DNA of 64,000 nucleotides from Streptomyces antarcticus (GTDB lineage Bacteria > Actinomycetota > Actinomycetes > Streptomycetales > Streptomycetaceae). Position numbers and translations under genes: made by a program. Shown here piece after piece: positions 51,295-63,200 of the stretch (position 1 is its first letter; the number at the start of each line of letters is the position of its first letter). The notes beneath the pieces are model-generated. The model had not been told where the DNA came from. It was given only the letters and a program-made list of their open reading frames with translations, and ran no database searches. The stretch covers positions 1 through 64,000 of the forward strand of contig NZ_JAPNLM010000014.1 in NCBI RefSeq assembly GCF_026627255.1, in the 5' to 3' direction.

Positions 51295-52133
51295 CGGGCC
51301 GACGCTCCCGCCCGCGGCCGCGCCGCCGCCCGCACGGCCGCCGCGGCCGTCGCGTCGAGGTGGGCGAGGACGGCCGCCCGCAGCACTCCGCTGCTCTCCT
51401 TCAGCACGTCGTGGCCCAGCCCCGGGAGGATCTCCAGCCGGGCCGCCCGAGGGGCGTGGCGGGCCAGCTCCCGCGCACCCGGGACCAGTTCGGAGTGCTG
51501 CCCGCACACAATCAGCAGCGGGCAGGCCAGTTGGGCGTAGTCCGCCGGGGTGAAGGTGCGGCCGGCCGCCACGTCGTCGATGAGGGAGGTGCGGTTGAGC
51601 AGGTCGTCGGCGATAGCCGTGAGGTGGGCGGCCTTGCGCAGGCGCAGGGTGAGCAGCTCGGCGGGGACCGGGCTGTCCTCCAGGCTGAGCGCGGCCGCCG
51701 ACAGGGTGTCCACCATGTTCTCCGTCCAGGCCCCGTCGAGGAGGGGTTCGAGGAGGGTGAGCCCCGCGACCCGGTCGGGCCGGGCGAGGGCGGCGTGCAG
51801 GGCGAGCGTCCCGCCGTAGCTGTTGCCGACCAGGTGCACGGGGCGCCGCCCGAGGTCCAGGGCGCCGAGCAGCGCGAAGAGGTCGCGTACGGCGGTCCCG
51901 GTGTCGTAGCCGGTGGGCGGGCGTTCGGTGCGGCCGTGGCCGCGCAGGTCGTAGAGGACGGTCCGGTGTCCGGCCAGGGCGACGGGGACGGCCAGCGGGC
52001 AGTAGAAGGATGACAGGTTGTCGACGACCAGCCCGTGCAGGAACACGACCACGGGGCGGCGCGGGTGGTCGGGGCCGACGGCGGGCGGCTGCTGGACGTG
52101 GAAGCGGACCGGGCCCGCCGGGACGAAGGCCAC
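51291..52133 (-). CDS. Alpha/beta hydrolase
   Basis: A 280-residue alpha/beta hydrolase. The nucleophile elbow is LVGNSYGGTLAL (about residue 98-108), the acid lies around DYAQLACPLLIVCGQHSE and the catalytic His in PGLGHDVLKES. The oxyanion HG appears in VVFLHGLVVDN. It may act as a thioesterase releasing the finished chain, since neither megasynthase shows a thioesterase domain; this is inference. The GTG start lies seven bases after the ACP stop. Confidence 0.9.
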   Translation of the reverse strand: MAFVPAGPVRFHVQQPPAVGPDHPRRPVVVFLHGLVVDNLSSFYCPLAVPVALAGHRTVLYDLRGHGRTERPPTGYDTGTAVRDLFALLGALDLGRRPVHLVGNSYGGTLALHAALARPDRVAGLTLLEPLLDGAWTENMVDTLSAAALSLEDSPVPAELLTLRLRKAAHLTAIADDLLNRTSLIDDVAAGRTFTPADYAQLACPLLIVCGQHSELVPGARELARHAPRAARLEILPGLGHDVLKESSGVLRAAVLAHLDATAAAAVRAAARPRAGASAR

Positions 52134-52139
52134 GGCGGC

Positions 52140-52628
52140 TCAGCCGTCCGTGGCAGGCGCGCCGGAGGCACCCGCCGCGGTCCGGGCGAGGGAGTCGGGG
52201 CCGGCCGGGCTCCGGGCGGGGGAACCGGGTCCGGCCGCGGTCGGGGTGGGGGTGGGGGTGGGGGAGCCTGCGCCGGGCGCGGTCGGGGTGGGGGAGCCGG
52301 CGCCGGGCGTGGTCCGGGTGGGGGATCCCGGGGCGGCCGGGTTCCGGGCGAGGGAGGCGTGGGTGATCCGGCCTATGTGGGTGACGAGTTCACCGACGGA
52401 CATGGCGAGGATGGCGTCCATGTCCTTCTCGGCGAGGAAGCCCATCAGGTCGACGCGGGAGCCGTAGCGCTGGTGGAGCAGCTCCGCGAGGGCCACGAAC
52501 TCGATGCTCTCCAGGGCCAGGTCCTCGTTGAACGTCGTCTTCATCGTGACCTCGTCCGCGAGGAGGTACTCGTCACCGACGATCTCCACGAGCATGCCGG
52601 TGATCTCGGCGAGGATGTCAGCTGCCAT
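52140..52628 (-). CDS. Stand-alone acyl carrier protein with proline/threonine-rich tail
   Basis: A 162-residue protein. The first ~90 residues are an ACP: DLALESIEFVALAELL carries the phosphopantetheine serine (about residue 41). The remaining ~70 residues are a repetitive, disordered tail (PGAGSPTPTAPGAGSPTPTP) encoded by tandem repeats around 52225-52330. ACPs are normally 75-95 residues, so this tail is unusual. It overlaps the KS-AT-DH-PPT gene by 11 bases and is probably the substrate of that enzyme's own phosphopantetheinyl transferase domain. Confidence 0.9.
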   Translation of the reverse strand: MAADILAEITGMLVEIVGDEYLLADEVTMKTTFNEDLALESIEFVALAELLHQRYGSRVDLMGFLAEKDMDAILAMSVGELVTHIGRITHASLARNPAAPGSPTRTTPGAGSPTPTAPGAGSPTPTPTPTAAGPGSPARSPAGPDSLARTAAGASGAPATDG

Positions 52629-55600
52629 GACTGGTCTCCGTGAGGTGGAAGGGGACGGGGGGCGCCGCCGCGGGGTGGGCGGTCCAGGCGACGACGTGGT
52701 CGGCGGGCGGGCCCCCGACGAGGGCGGTGCGGACCGGGCGGGGGTGCCCGTCGGGGGACAGCACGCGCAGTAAGCCGGAGTCCGGGTCCCGGGCCACCCG
52801 CCAGTCGCGCGGCCGGCCGCCGAGCCCCGTACCCGCGGCCTTGGCCGCCGCCTCCTTGGCGCACCACAGGGCGGTCAGCGCGGCCGGCAGGCCGGTGCCC
52901 TCGCGGGCGGCCAGGTCCTCGGCGAGCCGGAGTTCGTCCGGCCCGAGCGCGACGCGGACCAGCGCGCCGGGGTCCCCGGTCACCGGCTCCACGTCGATCC
53001 CGACGTCCAGGGACGGATGGGCGAGGGCCACCGCGACGCGGTCCTTGTGCGCGATCGACAGCCGGAACCCCCCGACCAGCGGCCCCCCGGCCAGGGGCCG
53101 GCCCGCCGGATCGTTGCCGACCGGCACCTCCGCCGGGAACACCGGCCCCGCCCCGCCCTCCCACAGGAGTCCGCGCAGCGCGTCCTTGGCGGCGATACGG
53201 CCCAGCAGCCAGGGCGACCGGGCCCGCGGCGCCAGCCGCTCGTAGGCGACGCGCTCGGTGGCCCCGAGGTAGCGGCGCATCACCAGCTCCTGCGAGGCCG
53301 GGTCGGTCCAGCGGCGCCGGGCCAGGCACCAGCCCGCGGGCTGCGGTTCACCGATGCCGCACACCTCGGGGGTGAACTTCATCGGCCAGACCCGTTCGTC
53401 GGCCCCGAACCGGCGGTACGTCCAGCCGTCGATCCGGGCCCACACCCCGCCGTCCGCGCGCCGCAGCTCCAGGTCGCCGCGGACGGTCAGCTCGCGGACC
53501 TCGCGGATGCGGGCCGTGGCGCCGACCAGTTCGCCCGGCGCCGGCGGGGGACCGGCGTACCGGACGCGGTCCACGGTGGCCGGGAACACCAGCCGGTCCA
53601 CGGGGAGCCGCAGCTGCATCCAGTGGCCGAACAACTGCCCGGCGGCATCGAGCAGCGCCCCCGGATCGGGGAGCGCCCGCAGCACGCCCTCGATGCCGTC
53701 CGAGCCGACCGTCCGGACCTCGTGGACCCCGGCGAACCGCGGCCCGTGGAACATCCACCGGTCCCGGTAGAGCGCCTCGGCGCTGACCGGAGCCGGACCC
53801 GGATCGGACAGCGGGGCCGGGTCGGGTGCGGGCAGCTCCCCGTACCGGGCGGCGAGCAGGACGACGGTGTCCGCGTATCCGCCGAGGGAGACCCGTACCC
53901 GGCCCGGGCCGTCGTCCCGGACGGTGACGTCGACGTCGACGGCCGGTTCGACCGGGAGCCACCGCAGGGCCCGCACCTGTTCGTGGCCGACGACGCGCAG
54001 GCCGGGCGGGGCGTGCCGCAGGGCGGCCCCGGCCGCGAGCTCCAGCATGGTGGTCATCGGGACGACGGGGAACCGGTCGGAGTCCTCCGCCCAGCCGTCG
54101 GGCTGGAGGTACACGCAGTGGTCCCGTACGCAGGGCAGTGCGGCGAGCGAGAGGCGCAGCCGCTCCACGCGCGGGGCCCCGGCCGGTACGGGCATCCGTA
54201 CGGGTACGGGCGCCTCCACCGGAGCCGGCCGCGGCGGGGGCGCGGCCGACCAGGCCTCGGTGACGCTCAGGGCGGCCGAGCGGGCGTCGTCGAGGACCGC
54301 GTCGAGCGCGGACAGCAGCACGGGCCGGGGCACGGCCGGTCCCGGCGGCGCGGAGGCTCCCGGCGGGGCCGTTCGCAGGCCGCCCAGGGCGGTACGGGCC
54401 TCCGCGCCGAGGCGGACGAGCGGCGAACCGAGGTCGAGCGGCACCACCCGCCCGGCCGGGGCCGGACCGGCCGGAGCGGCGCCGGCCGGAGCAGGAGCGC
54501 CGTCTCCCGGAGCAGGGCCGGCCGGGCGTGCGCCCGGCGCCGTGGCGTCTCCGGGCCGGGACGCCGGCGCCACCGGGCACGCCGACACCAGGTCCCAGCG
54601 CGGTTCGAGCCCCTCGGCCCACAGGGCCGCGCAGGTGCGCCGCAGCGCCGCCAGGCCCGGCAGCCGGGGAGAGGCGGTGGAGACCGACAGGTGGGGCCGC
54701 TCGCGCAGGGTGTCCTCGACGAACCCCGGCAGGCCCCCCGGGCCCAGGGTGACGAAGGTGCGCACCCCCGCGTCCTCGTACAGCCGCAGCACCAGCTCGC
54801 GGAACCGCACCGGCTCCAGCAGGTGGCGGACCACCAGCTCCCGCACCGCGTCCGGCGCGGCCGGGAACGGCGCCCCGGTCGTCGCGGACCAGACGGGCAG
54901 GGTGCCGGGCCGCAGCGGCAGTCGGCCGAAGGCGGCGCGGACCTGGCCGAGGTACGGCTCCCACATCGGGGTGTGGAAGCCCGACCGGAACGGGAGTTCC
55001 TGGCCGTGCACCCCCTCGGCCCGCAACCGGCCCACCACATCCGCCACTTGGCCGGGGTCTCCGCACACCACCGACTGGTGCGGGCAGTTGTCGTGGCTGA
55101 CCACCACCCGGTCCAGGCCGTGCAGCGCCGCCTCCGCGCGCCGGGCGCCACACCCCAGCGCCGCGTACACCAGGTCCGGCACCTTCACCGAGCCGGGCCG
55201 CAGGGAGTCCAGGAACGTGTCGGCCGCGTCCTGCGGATACATTCCGCCCGCGACCATCGCCGCCCACTCGCCCAGGCTGTGGCCCGCGAGCACGTCGGCC
55301 CCGATCCCCACCGCGGGCAGCGCCCGGGCGAAGAACCGGCCCGTGGCGATCGCGTCCAGCGCCCGCCGTTCCAGCGCCCCGTCCCGGGTCAGCCGGGGCC
55401 GGTCCAGGCCGAGCCGGTCCGCGACGTCGTCCAGGACGGGGGTGAACTCCGGTTCCAGGCCGGGGAAGAGGAACGCCACCCGGCCGCCCAGCGGCTCCGG
55501 CGCGAACCACACCTCCCCGCGCCCCCGCCAGGGCCGGCCGCGCGCCACGACCTTCGCCGCCAGCGCGAGCCGCTGAGGCGTCGGCCCGGCCACGGCGAGC

Positions 55601-57213
55601 CGGCACGGCCCGTCCCCGCCGGACACCGGGGCCCCGGCGGCCAGCCGGGCCGCCAGCTCGGCCGGGTGGTCCGCCGCCATCAGCAGGACGTCCTCCCGCG
55701 CCGCCGGCCCCACCGGCGCGGCCGGGGCGCCCAGCGGCAGGAAGCGCCGTACGGGAACGGCCGGGCGGGCGGCGCCGGGAGCCTCCTCCAACACCACGTG
55801 GGCGTTGATCCCGCCGAAGCCGAAGGCGTTGACCCCGGCCCGGCGGGGCGCCGGGCCGCGCTCCCACGGCTCCGCCGCCGTCACCGGCCGCATCCGGGTC
55901 CGGGCGAGACCGGGGTGCGGCTCCTCCAGGTGCAGGGTGGGCGGCAGCACCCCCTCGTGCACCGCGAGCGCGGCCTTGATCAGACCGGCCATGCCGGAGG
56001 CCTGCATGGTGTGCCCGAGCATCGACTTCACCGAGCCGAAGCCGATGCCCCGGCCGCCCGCCTCCGGAGGACCGAACACCTGGGCCAGGGTGTCCAGTTC
56101 GGCCGTGTCACCGACCGGGGTGCCCGTGCCGTGCGCCTCCAGCAGCCCCAACGCGCCGGCCGCCCGGGGATCGAGGCCTGCGTCCTGCCAGGCCCGCTCC
56201 AGCGCCCGTACCTGGCCCGCGACGAGGGGGCTCATCAGGCTGGCCGCCCGGCCGTCACCGGCCACTCCGGTGCCCCGGACCACCGCGTAGATCCGGTCGC
56301 CGTCCCGTTCCGCGTCCGCCAGCCGTTTCATCAGCACCACCCCGGTGCCCTCGGACAGCAGGGTCCCGTCGGCCCGCCGGTCGAACGGCCGGATCCGCTC
56401 GGTCGCGCTCAGCGCCCGCAGCTGCGTGAACACGCTCCACAGCGTGGCGATGTGGCAGTGGTGCACCGCCCCCGCCACCACGGCGTCACAGCGGCCGCCG
56501 GCCAGCAGCCCCACCGCCTGGTCCACCGCCAGCAGCGAGGACGCGCAGGCAGCGTCCAGGGTGTAGGCGGGGCCCCGGAAGTCCAGCCGGTTCGCCGTCC
56601 GGGCGGCCGTGAAGCTCGGCACGAGACCGATCGACGCGTCCGGCCGCTCCGGGCCCAGCGCCTCCTGGAACGCCGACCGCACCGCGGCGATCCGCCGCTC
56701 GCCCAGTTCGGGCACGAGATCCCGTAAGGTCTGCGCCAACTGGTGCGCGGTGCGCACGCGTTGGTCGAGCCGGGCGGTGGCCACGCCCATGAAGCCGCCG
56801 CGCCCCAGCACCACCCCGATCCGCGCGCGGTCGGCCGGCAGCCGTGAGTCCCCGCCCGCGTCCGCGACTGCCTCGGCCGTGGCGTGCAGGGCCAGCATCT
56901 GGTCCGGCTCGGCGCCCTCCACCGCGGCCGGCATGATCCCGAACCGGGTCGGGTCGAAGGCGGCGAGCCCGTCCACGAACCCGCCGCGCCGGCAGTAGAA
57001 CCGGTCGCCGACGGCCGGCCCGGCCGCGCCGCCCGGGTCGTAGTACACCTCCGGGTCCCAGCGCCCGGGCGGGACGTCGCCGATGCAGTCCGTACCGGCC
57101 AGGAGGTTGCGGCGGTAGGCGGCCAGGTCCCCCGCACCGGGGAACACCGCGCCCATCCCGACGATCGCCGCGTCCGTCGGGCGCGGACCGTGTCGGCCCC
57201 GGTCGTCAGCCAC
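52618..57213 (-). CDS. Iterative PKS: KS-AT-DH-phosphopantetheinyl transferase
   Basis: A 1,531-residue megasynthase. KS (about residues 12-470): LDAACASSLLAVDQA (Cys), EAHGTGTPVGDTAE and KSMLGHTMQ (His). AT (about 575-850): FLFPGLEPEF, AGHSLGEWAAMV (Ser), RSGFHTPMWEP. Product-template/DH region (about 1020-1270): CVRDHCVYLQPDG. C-terminal Sfp-type phosphopantetheinyl transferase (about 1320-1531): GIDVEPVTGD and WCAKEAAAKAAGTG. KS catalytic residues are intact, so it is not a chain-length factor by sequence. GTG start overlaps the preceding gene (GTGGCTGA). The fused PPTase and the KS-AT style resemble PUFA synthase and heterocyst-glycolipid PKSs. Confidence 0.93.
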   Translation of the reverse strand: MADDRGRHGPRPTDAAIVGMGAVFPGAGDLAAYRRNLLAGTDCIGDVPPGRWDPEVYYDPGGAAGPAVGDRFYCRRGGFVDGLAAFDPTRFGIMPAAVEGAEPDQMLALHATAEAVADAGGDSRLPADRARIGVVLGRGGFMGVATARLDQRVRTAHQLAQTLRDLVPELGERRIAAVRSAFQEALGPERPDASIGLVPSFTAARTANRLDFRGPAYTLDAACASSLLAVDQAVGLLAGGRCDAVVAGAVHHCHIATLWSVFTQLRALSATERIRPFDRRADGTLLSEGTGVVLMKRLADAERDGDRIYAVVRGTGVAGDGRAASLMSPLVAGQVRALERAWQDAGLDPRAAGALGLLEAHGTGTPVGDTAELDTLAQVFGPPEAGGRGIGFGSVKSMLGHTMQASGMAGLIKAALAVHEGVLPPTLHLEEPHPGLARTRMRPVTAAEPWERGPAPRRAGVNAFGFGGINAHVVLEEAPGAARPAVPVRRFLPLGAPAAPVGPAAREDVLLMAADHPAELAARLAAGAPVSGGDGPCRLAVAGPTPQRLALAAKVVARGRPWRGRGEVWFAPEPLGGRVAFLFPGLEPEFTPVLDDVADRLGLDRPRLTRDGALERRALDAIATGRFFARALPAVGIGADVLAGHSLGEWAAMVAGGMYPQDAADTFLDSLRPGSVKVPDLVYAALGCGARRAEAALHGLDRVVVSHDNCPHQSVVCGDPGQVADVVGRLRAEGVHGQELPFRSGFHTPMWEPYLGQVRAAFGRLPLRPGTLPVWSATTGAPFPAAPDAVRELVVRHLLEPVRFRELVLRLYEDAGVRTFVTLGPGGLPGFVEDTLRERPHLSVSTASPRLPGLAALRRTCAALWAEGLEPRWDLVSACPVAPASRPGDATAPGARPAGPAPGDGAPAPAGAAPAGPAPAGRVVPLDLGSPLVRLGAEARTALGGLRTAPPGASAPPGPAVPRPVLLSALDAVLDDARSAALSVTEAWSAAPPPRPAPVEAPVPVRMPVPAGAPRVERLRLSLAALPCVRDHCVYLQPDGWAEDSDRFPVVPMTTMLELAAGAALRHAPPGLRVVGHEQVRALRWLPVEPAVDVDVTVRDDGPGRVRVSLGGYADTVVLLAARYGELPAPDPAPLSDPGPAPVSAEALYRDRWMFHGPRFAGVHEVRTVGSDGIEGVLRALPDPGALLDAAGQLFGHWMQLRLPVDRLVFPATVDRVRYAGPPPAPGELVGATARIREVRELTVRGDLELRRADGGVWARIDGWTYRRFGADERVWPMKFTPEVCGIGEPQPAGWCLARRRWTDPASQELVMRRYLGATERVAYERLAPRARSPWLLGRIAAKDALRGLLWEGGAGPVFPAEVPVGNDPAGRPLAGGPLVGGFRLSIAHKDRVAVALAHPSLDVGIDVEPVTGDPGALVRVALGPDELRLAEDLAAREGTGLPAALTALWCAKEAAAKAAGTGLGGRPRDWRVARDPDSGLLRVLSPDGHPRPVRTALVGGPPADHVVAWTAHPAAAPPVPFHLTETSHGS

Positions 57214-60200
57214 GGCCCCCGCCCTCCCCGGCCATCAGGACCACCTGTACGTCGTCCCCGTACGTGAGTTCGGCGAGGAGCGCCTCGGTGCCCGCCTCCG
57301 GCGCGATCAGCGCAATCCCGCGCCGCGCGTACGCCCGCTCCAGCTCGGGGGTGACCATCCCGCCGGACTCCGCCGCCCAGGGACCCCAGTCCACGGACAG
57401 CACGCGCCCCGGGAAGGACTCCGCCCAGGCGCGCGCGAGCCCGTCGAGGGCGTCGTTCGCCGCGGCGTAGTCGCTCTGGCCCCGGTTGCCGTACACGCCC
57501 GCGACGCTGCCGAACAGGACCAGGAAGCGGGGTGGGGGCACCGGCCCGTGCTCGGCGGCCGCGGCTGCCAGGTGGCGGGCACCGGTCACCTTCGTGCGGA
57601 ACACCTCGGCGAACGCCTCGGGCGCCTTGTCGCACAGCAGCCCGTCGCGCAGGATCCCGGCCCCGTGGACGATGCCGTCGAGCCGGCCGTGGCGGGCCCG
57701 CACGCCGGCCACGACGTCCCGTACCGCCCGCTCGTCCGTGACGTCCGCGCAGTGGTAGCGGACGGAGGCGGCCACCGCCCGCAGAGCCGCGAGGCCGGCC
57801 CGGACCTCGCGCGCGGCCAGGACGCGCGAGGCCGCCGCCTCGATCTCGGCGGGCGTTCGCAGACCGGTGGCGATCAGCGCGGCCCGCAGCGCCACCCGGT
57901 CGAGGGCCTGGCCGAACCCGTCGCCGTCCGGCGGGGGTTCGGGCGTACGTCCGATCAGCTCGACGTGGCATCCGGGGGCGGACCGGGCCAGGGCGAGCGC
58001 CGTCCGCGCGGTGATCCCGCGGCCCCCGCCGGTGAGCAGCACCACGGAACCCGGGGCGAGCGGCGCTACCCCGGGCCCGGTCCGCGGCAGCGGTGCGGGG
58101 ACCGGGGTCCGGGTGACCCGTACCCCTTCGGCGGTGTACCCGACGGAGGCCGGGCCGTCCGCGGCGGCGCCCCCGGCACGGTCCGTGCCGCCGGTCGTTC
58201 CGCCGGTCGTCGCGGGGGTCGTCCCGTTCGCCGCCGGGCCGTTGGAGCCGTCGGAGCAGTCGCGGCCGGCTTCGCAGGCACAGCCCAGCTCGGCCAGGAG
58301 CTGCGCCGCGATCCGCTCCGGGTCCTCCTTGGGATGGACCTCCACCGCGCGGACGAGCCGCCCCGGGAACTCCAGGGCGCAGCTGCGGGCGAAGCCGTGC
58401 AGGCCCGCGCCCGGCGTGCCGTGCGCGGTGACGAGGAGCAGCCGGGGCACGCCGCCGGTCAGGGCGCGCTGCAACCCCGGGAAGGCCTCGGGGAGTACGG
58501 GCTCGGCCCCGGCCCGCAGTGCGGACAGGTCCACGATCCCGTCGTACCCGGCCGCCGCCTCGCCGAGGAGGTGCACCTCGGCGCCGTGCGACCGCAGGGC
58601 ACCGCCGAGCGCGAGTGCGACACCCTGGCCGTCGCCGACGATCCCGACGCGCAGGCCGCGCAGGGCCCCCGGGTCCCCGGCGGGGGCCGGCGCGGGCAGC
58701 ACGTCCACCCGCAGCCGGCCGACCGCCGGCGCTGCTGCCGGTGCCGGTGCCGGTGCCGGTGTTGGCGTCGGTGTCGTGACCGCCGGCCGCGGTCGTACGG
58801 GTGGCGCGGGGGCAGGGGTGCGCGAGGTGACCCACTCGACGATCCCGCGCAGGGTCTTGATCCGGGACAGCTCCTCGACCGCCGACTCGGCGGAGCCGCC
58901 GGGGTCCTGGGGGAGACCGATCCGGTCGGCCAGGGCGCCGATGATCTCGACGCGCTTGATGGAGTCCACGGACAGGTCCGCCTCCAGGTCGAGTTCGGGG
59001 TCGAGCATCTCCCTGGGGTATCCGGTCCGGACATGGACGATCTCCAGCACCACGTCCATCACCTCCTCGGCGGAGCGCGGACCCGGGGCGGCCGGAGCAC
59101 CGGCCGGAGCATCGGCCGGCGCGGGCCGTGCCTCGTGCACCGGGGCCTCCGGTGCCGCCGCGGAAACCGGTACTCCGATGCTGCGCGCCGCGTCCCCCGT
59201 GACGACCGCGTCCACCGCGTCCACCGCGGGCGCCGCGTCCGCCGGTGACGTCGCGGCCCGGCCGCCGGGAGCCGCGCCGAGATAGCCGAGCAGGACGTCC
59301 CGCTGCGCCTCGACCAGCGCGCGCGAGCCGCGGAGGTACTCCATGACCGCCGCTTCCCGGTGGCCGTCGGCCGGAGCCGCGCCGGTCACGCGCGGTGCCG
59401 CGGCCGGCAGCGTGGCCGCGGGCTCGGCCGCAGCGGCCGCCCCGGCGGTCGGGGCCGTCATCCCAACCGCCGGTTGAGCGGAAGCGGACAGTCCCGAAGC
59501 CGGCAGTCCCGAAGCCGGCGGTTCCGCCGCCGGGAGGACGCGGCGGGCCGGCTGGAGCCCGCCGGCGACCGGGGTGCCGTCCGCCGTGCGGACGAGGTGG
59601 CCGTCGACCAGCCAGCCCGGGCGGCGCGGGGCCCGCTCCGGGAGCCTGCCGGTGCGGCCTCGGAACAGGGCCTCCGGCGCGACCGGCACGCCCGCCGCCG
59701 CCAGCTCCGCCAGCGCCGACACCAGCCGGACCAGACCGTGTTCGCCGGGCACGTCCAGCGGGACCGCCGTGTGCGGCCGCCCCCGCAGGATGCGGCCGAC
59801 CAGGCCGCTCAGGACCCGCCCCGGGCCCGCCTCCACGAAGGTGCGGACCCCGGCCGCGTACATCGCCTCCACCTGCTCGGCGAACCGCACCGGCTCCGCC
59901 AACTGCCGCGCCAGCAGGCCCCGTACGTCCTCGGCCGCCTCCGGGTACGGCCCGGCCGTCGTGTTCGACCAGACGGGCACGGCGGCCGGTCGCAGCTCCG
60001 TCGCGGCCAGTTCCGCGGCGAGCGCCGCGCTCGCCCCCGCCACCACCGGGCTGTGGAAGGCGCAGGCCACCGGGATGGGCTCCGCCGTCAGGCCCGCGGC
60101 CCGCAGCGCGGCCACCGCCCCGGTCACCGCCGCCGTCGTGCCCGAGACCACGCACTGCCGCGGCGCGTTGTGGTTCGCCACCGCGCACCCGGCGCGGGCG

Positions 60201-63200
60201 GCGATCTCCCGCACCTCCTCCGGGGCGGCCGCCACCGCTGCCATCGTTCCCGGGTCCGCCCCGGCGGCCGCCACGATCGCCTCGGCGCGGCACGCGCTCA
60301 GCCGCAGCAGGGTGCCGGTGTCGTACGCGCCTGCCGCCCAGAGCGCCGTCAGTTCCCCGTACGAGTGCCCGGCCACGCAGTCGGGCCGGACACCGAGCGC
60401 CCCGAGCAGCCGGTGCGCAGCCGATCCGGCCAGCCCCAGGGCCGGCTGCGCCACCCGGGTGTCGGTGACCGCGGCCCGCTGCGCCGCGCGCTCCGTGGGG
60501 GTGAAGGCCGACGGCGGGAACACCGCGGACACCACCGTGTCCGGGGCCTCGTCCAGCAGCGTCCGCAGCGCGGGGAAAGCCATGAACAACTCGCCTAGCA
60601 TGCCCGTGCGTTGGCTGCCCTGCCCGGGAAAGAGGAAAGCCACCCGCCCGGGGTCGGCCGACTCCTCCCGTACGTGGACCCCCGCGCCGGCGGCGAACGC
60701 CCGCGCCCGTTCCAGCCGAGCCGCCAGTTCGTCCAGGTCGGCGGCCACGACCGCGACCCGGATCACACCCGGCCCGGCGGCGGTCTCCGCGGCGAGGTCC
60801 CGCAGCGTCCACGGCCGCCCGGCCGCGTCGTTCTCCTCCAGCCGGGCCGCGAGCCGGGCCATGGCGCGGCCGGCGGCGCGCCGGTCCTGACCGCGGAAGC
60901 AGAACAGCTCGGCGGGCCACTCCTCAACGCCGTGCGCCGGCTCCTCCGCGCCGTCGTAACCGGCCAGCACGGCGTGGTAGTTGGTTCCGCCGAAGCCGAA
61001 GGCGCTCACGCCCGCGATGCGCCGCCCCGGGGGCGCCGCCCAGGGCCGGGCCTCGGTGTCGAAGAAGAAGGGACTGCTCCGCGCCCGCCACGCCGGGTTC
61101 GGCGTCTCCAGGTGCAGGGTCGGCGGCCGGACGCCCGCGTGGACCGCCCGCGCCGCCTTGATCAGCCCGGCCAGCCCGGCCGCGCACTTGGTGTGCCCCA
61201 GCTGGGACTTGACCGAACCCAGCGCACAGGCCCCCGGCGCCGCTCCCGAGGCGGTGAACAGCGCGGTCAGCACGGTGAGTTCGGTCCGGTCACCGACCAC
61301 CGTCCCGGTACCGTGCGCCTCCACCAGGCCGACTTCGCCCGGGGTGATCCCGGCCCGCGCGTACGCCCTCTCCAGTGCCCGCCGCTGCCCCTCCGGCCGG
61401 GGCGCGGTCAGGCCCAGCGACCGGCCGTCGCTGGCGGCGCCGACGGCCTTGACGACGGCGTACACCCGGTCCCCGTCGCGCTCGGCGTCCGCGAGCCGCT
61501 TGAGGACGAGCGCTCCCACCCCCTCCCCGAGGGCGATCCCGTCGGCGTCGGCGTCGAACGGCCGGCACCGCCCGCCGGGGGACAGGGCCCGGACGGAGGA
61601 GAACAGCAGGTAGTCGTTGATGCCGTTGTGCACGTCGGCGCCGCCGCACAGCACCATGTCGCTGTCTTTGTCGCGGAGTTGCCGGCAGGCCAGGTCCAGC
61701 GCGGCCAGCGAGGAGGCGCAGGCGGCGTCGACCGTGCAGTTCGCCCCGCCGAGATCGAGGCGGTTGGCGACCCGGCCGGCGATGACGTTGGCGAGGACCC
61801 CGGGGAAGGAGTCCTCGGTGAGCCGGGGCAGTTGCGCGTCCAGCTCGGGCGGCAGCTCGCCCAGGTAGGACGGGTGCAGCGCGCGCAGCCCGTAGGCGCC
61901 GGCCAGTTCGGTGCCGGCCTCCGCGCCGAAGACCACCGACGTCCGGGACCGGTCGAAGTCCCGGCCCTTGTCGTACCCGGCGTCCGCGAGCGCCCGCGCC
62001 GAGATCTCCAGGGCCAGCAGCTGGACCGGTTCGATCCCGGCCAGCGAGGCCGGCGGGATGCCGTGCGCGAGGGCGTCGAAGGGGACGGGGCCGAGGAAAC
62101 CGCCCCAGCGGGACGGGGTCCGCTCTCCGGCCCGCGCCGGGTCGGGGTCGTAGTAGAGCGCGGGGTCCCAGCGCTCGGCCGGCACCTCGGTGACGGCGTC
62201 CGCCCCCGCCAGGATCCGGGCCCAGTACGAGGCCAGGTCCGGCGCTCCGGGGTACGCGCATGCCATGCCGACGATGGCGATGTCCAGCGGGTCGGCGGCC
62301 GCCGTCACGGGCCCGGGCGCGGCCAGCGCGCGGGCCCGCCGCTCCAGCAGCCCGGTCGCCCCGTCGGTGACCTGCGCGTGGAGAGCGGCCACGGTGGTGG
62401 TCCCGGACCGCAGCGCGGCGGCCTGCCCGAGCATGAACAGCCCGTCCGCGTACTGCTGTTCCTCCCCGACGGCCTCCAGACCTCCGCTCGACGCCCCGGC
62501 CGGGTCCTGCGCGCCGGCGTCGGGAGGGCTCCCCGTCGTGCGCGCCGTTCCGGTCGCGGGCCGGCGCAGCCCCTTGCTGGCGATCCGCAGCCGCCCCAGG
62601 TTGAGCCGCTCCAGCTCCTCCCACACCTCCCGGGGCTGCGCTCCGCTCTCCGCGAGGCGCAGCCGGGTCGCCTCGAAGGTCTCGGCGTACGGGGTGGCCG
62701 CGCAGCGGGTGGCATGGCCGGGGGCCGTGCGCAGCAGCACCGTCTCCGTGCACTCCACCGCCGCCCGCTGGAAGCGCGGCAGCACCGCCCCGGCCGCCAC
62801 GGCCTCCGCGGTGAACAGGTACGCCGTGCCCATCAGCACGCCGACGCGGGCCCCCCGATCGGCCAGCGGCGCGGCGGCCGCCGCCGCCATCGCGGCGGAG
62901 CGGGCGTCGTGGACGCCGCCCGCGAACAGCACGTCGAGCGCCTCCGGTTCGGGGCACGCGAGCAGCCGCTCGATCTGCTCCTCCCACAGCGGGAACGAGG
63001 CGCGCGGCCCCACGTGCCCGCCGCACTCCAGCCCCTCGAACACGAACCGCCGCGCCCCCTCGGCGAGGTACCGCTCCAGCAGCCCGGGGGAGGGCACGTG
63101 CAGGTGGGTCCGGGTACCGGCCGCCTCCAGCGGAGCCGCCTGCGCCGGAGTGCCGCCCGCGATGACGGCGTACGGGGGGTGCACCTCGGCGACGGCCGCC

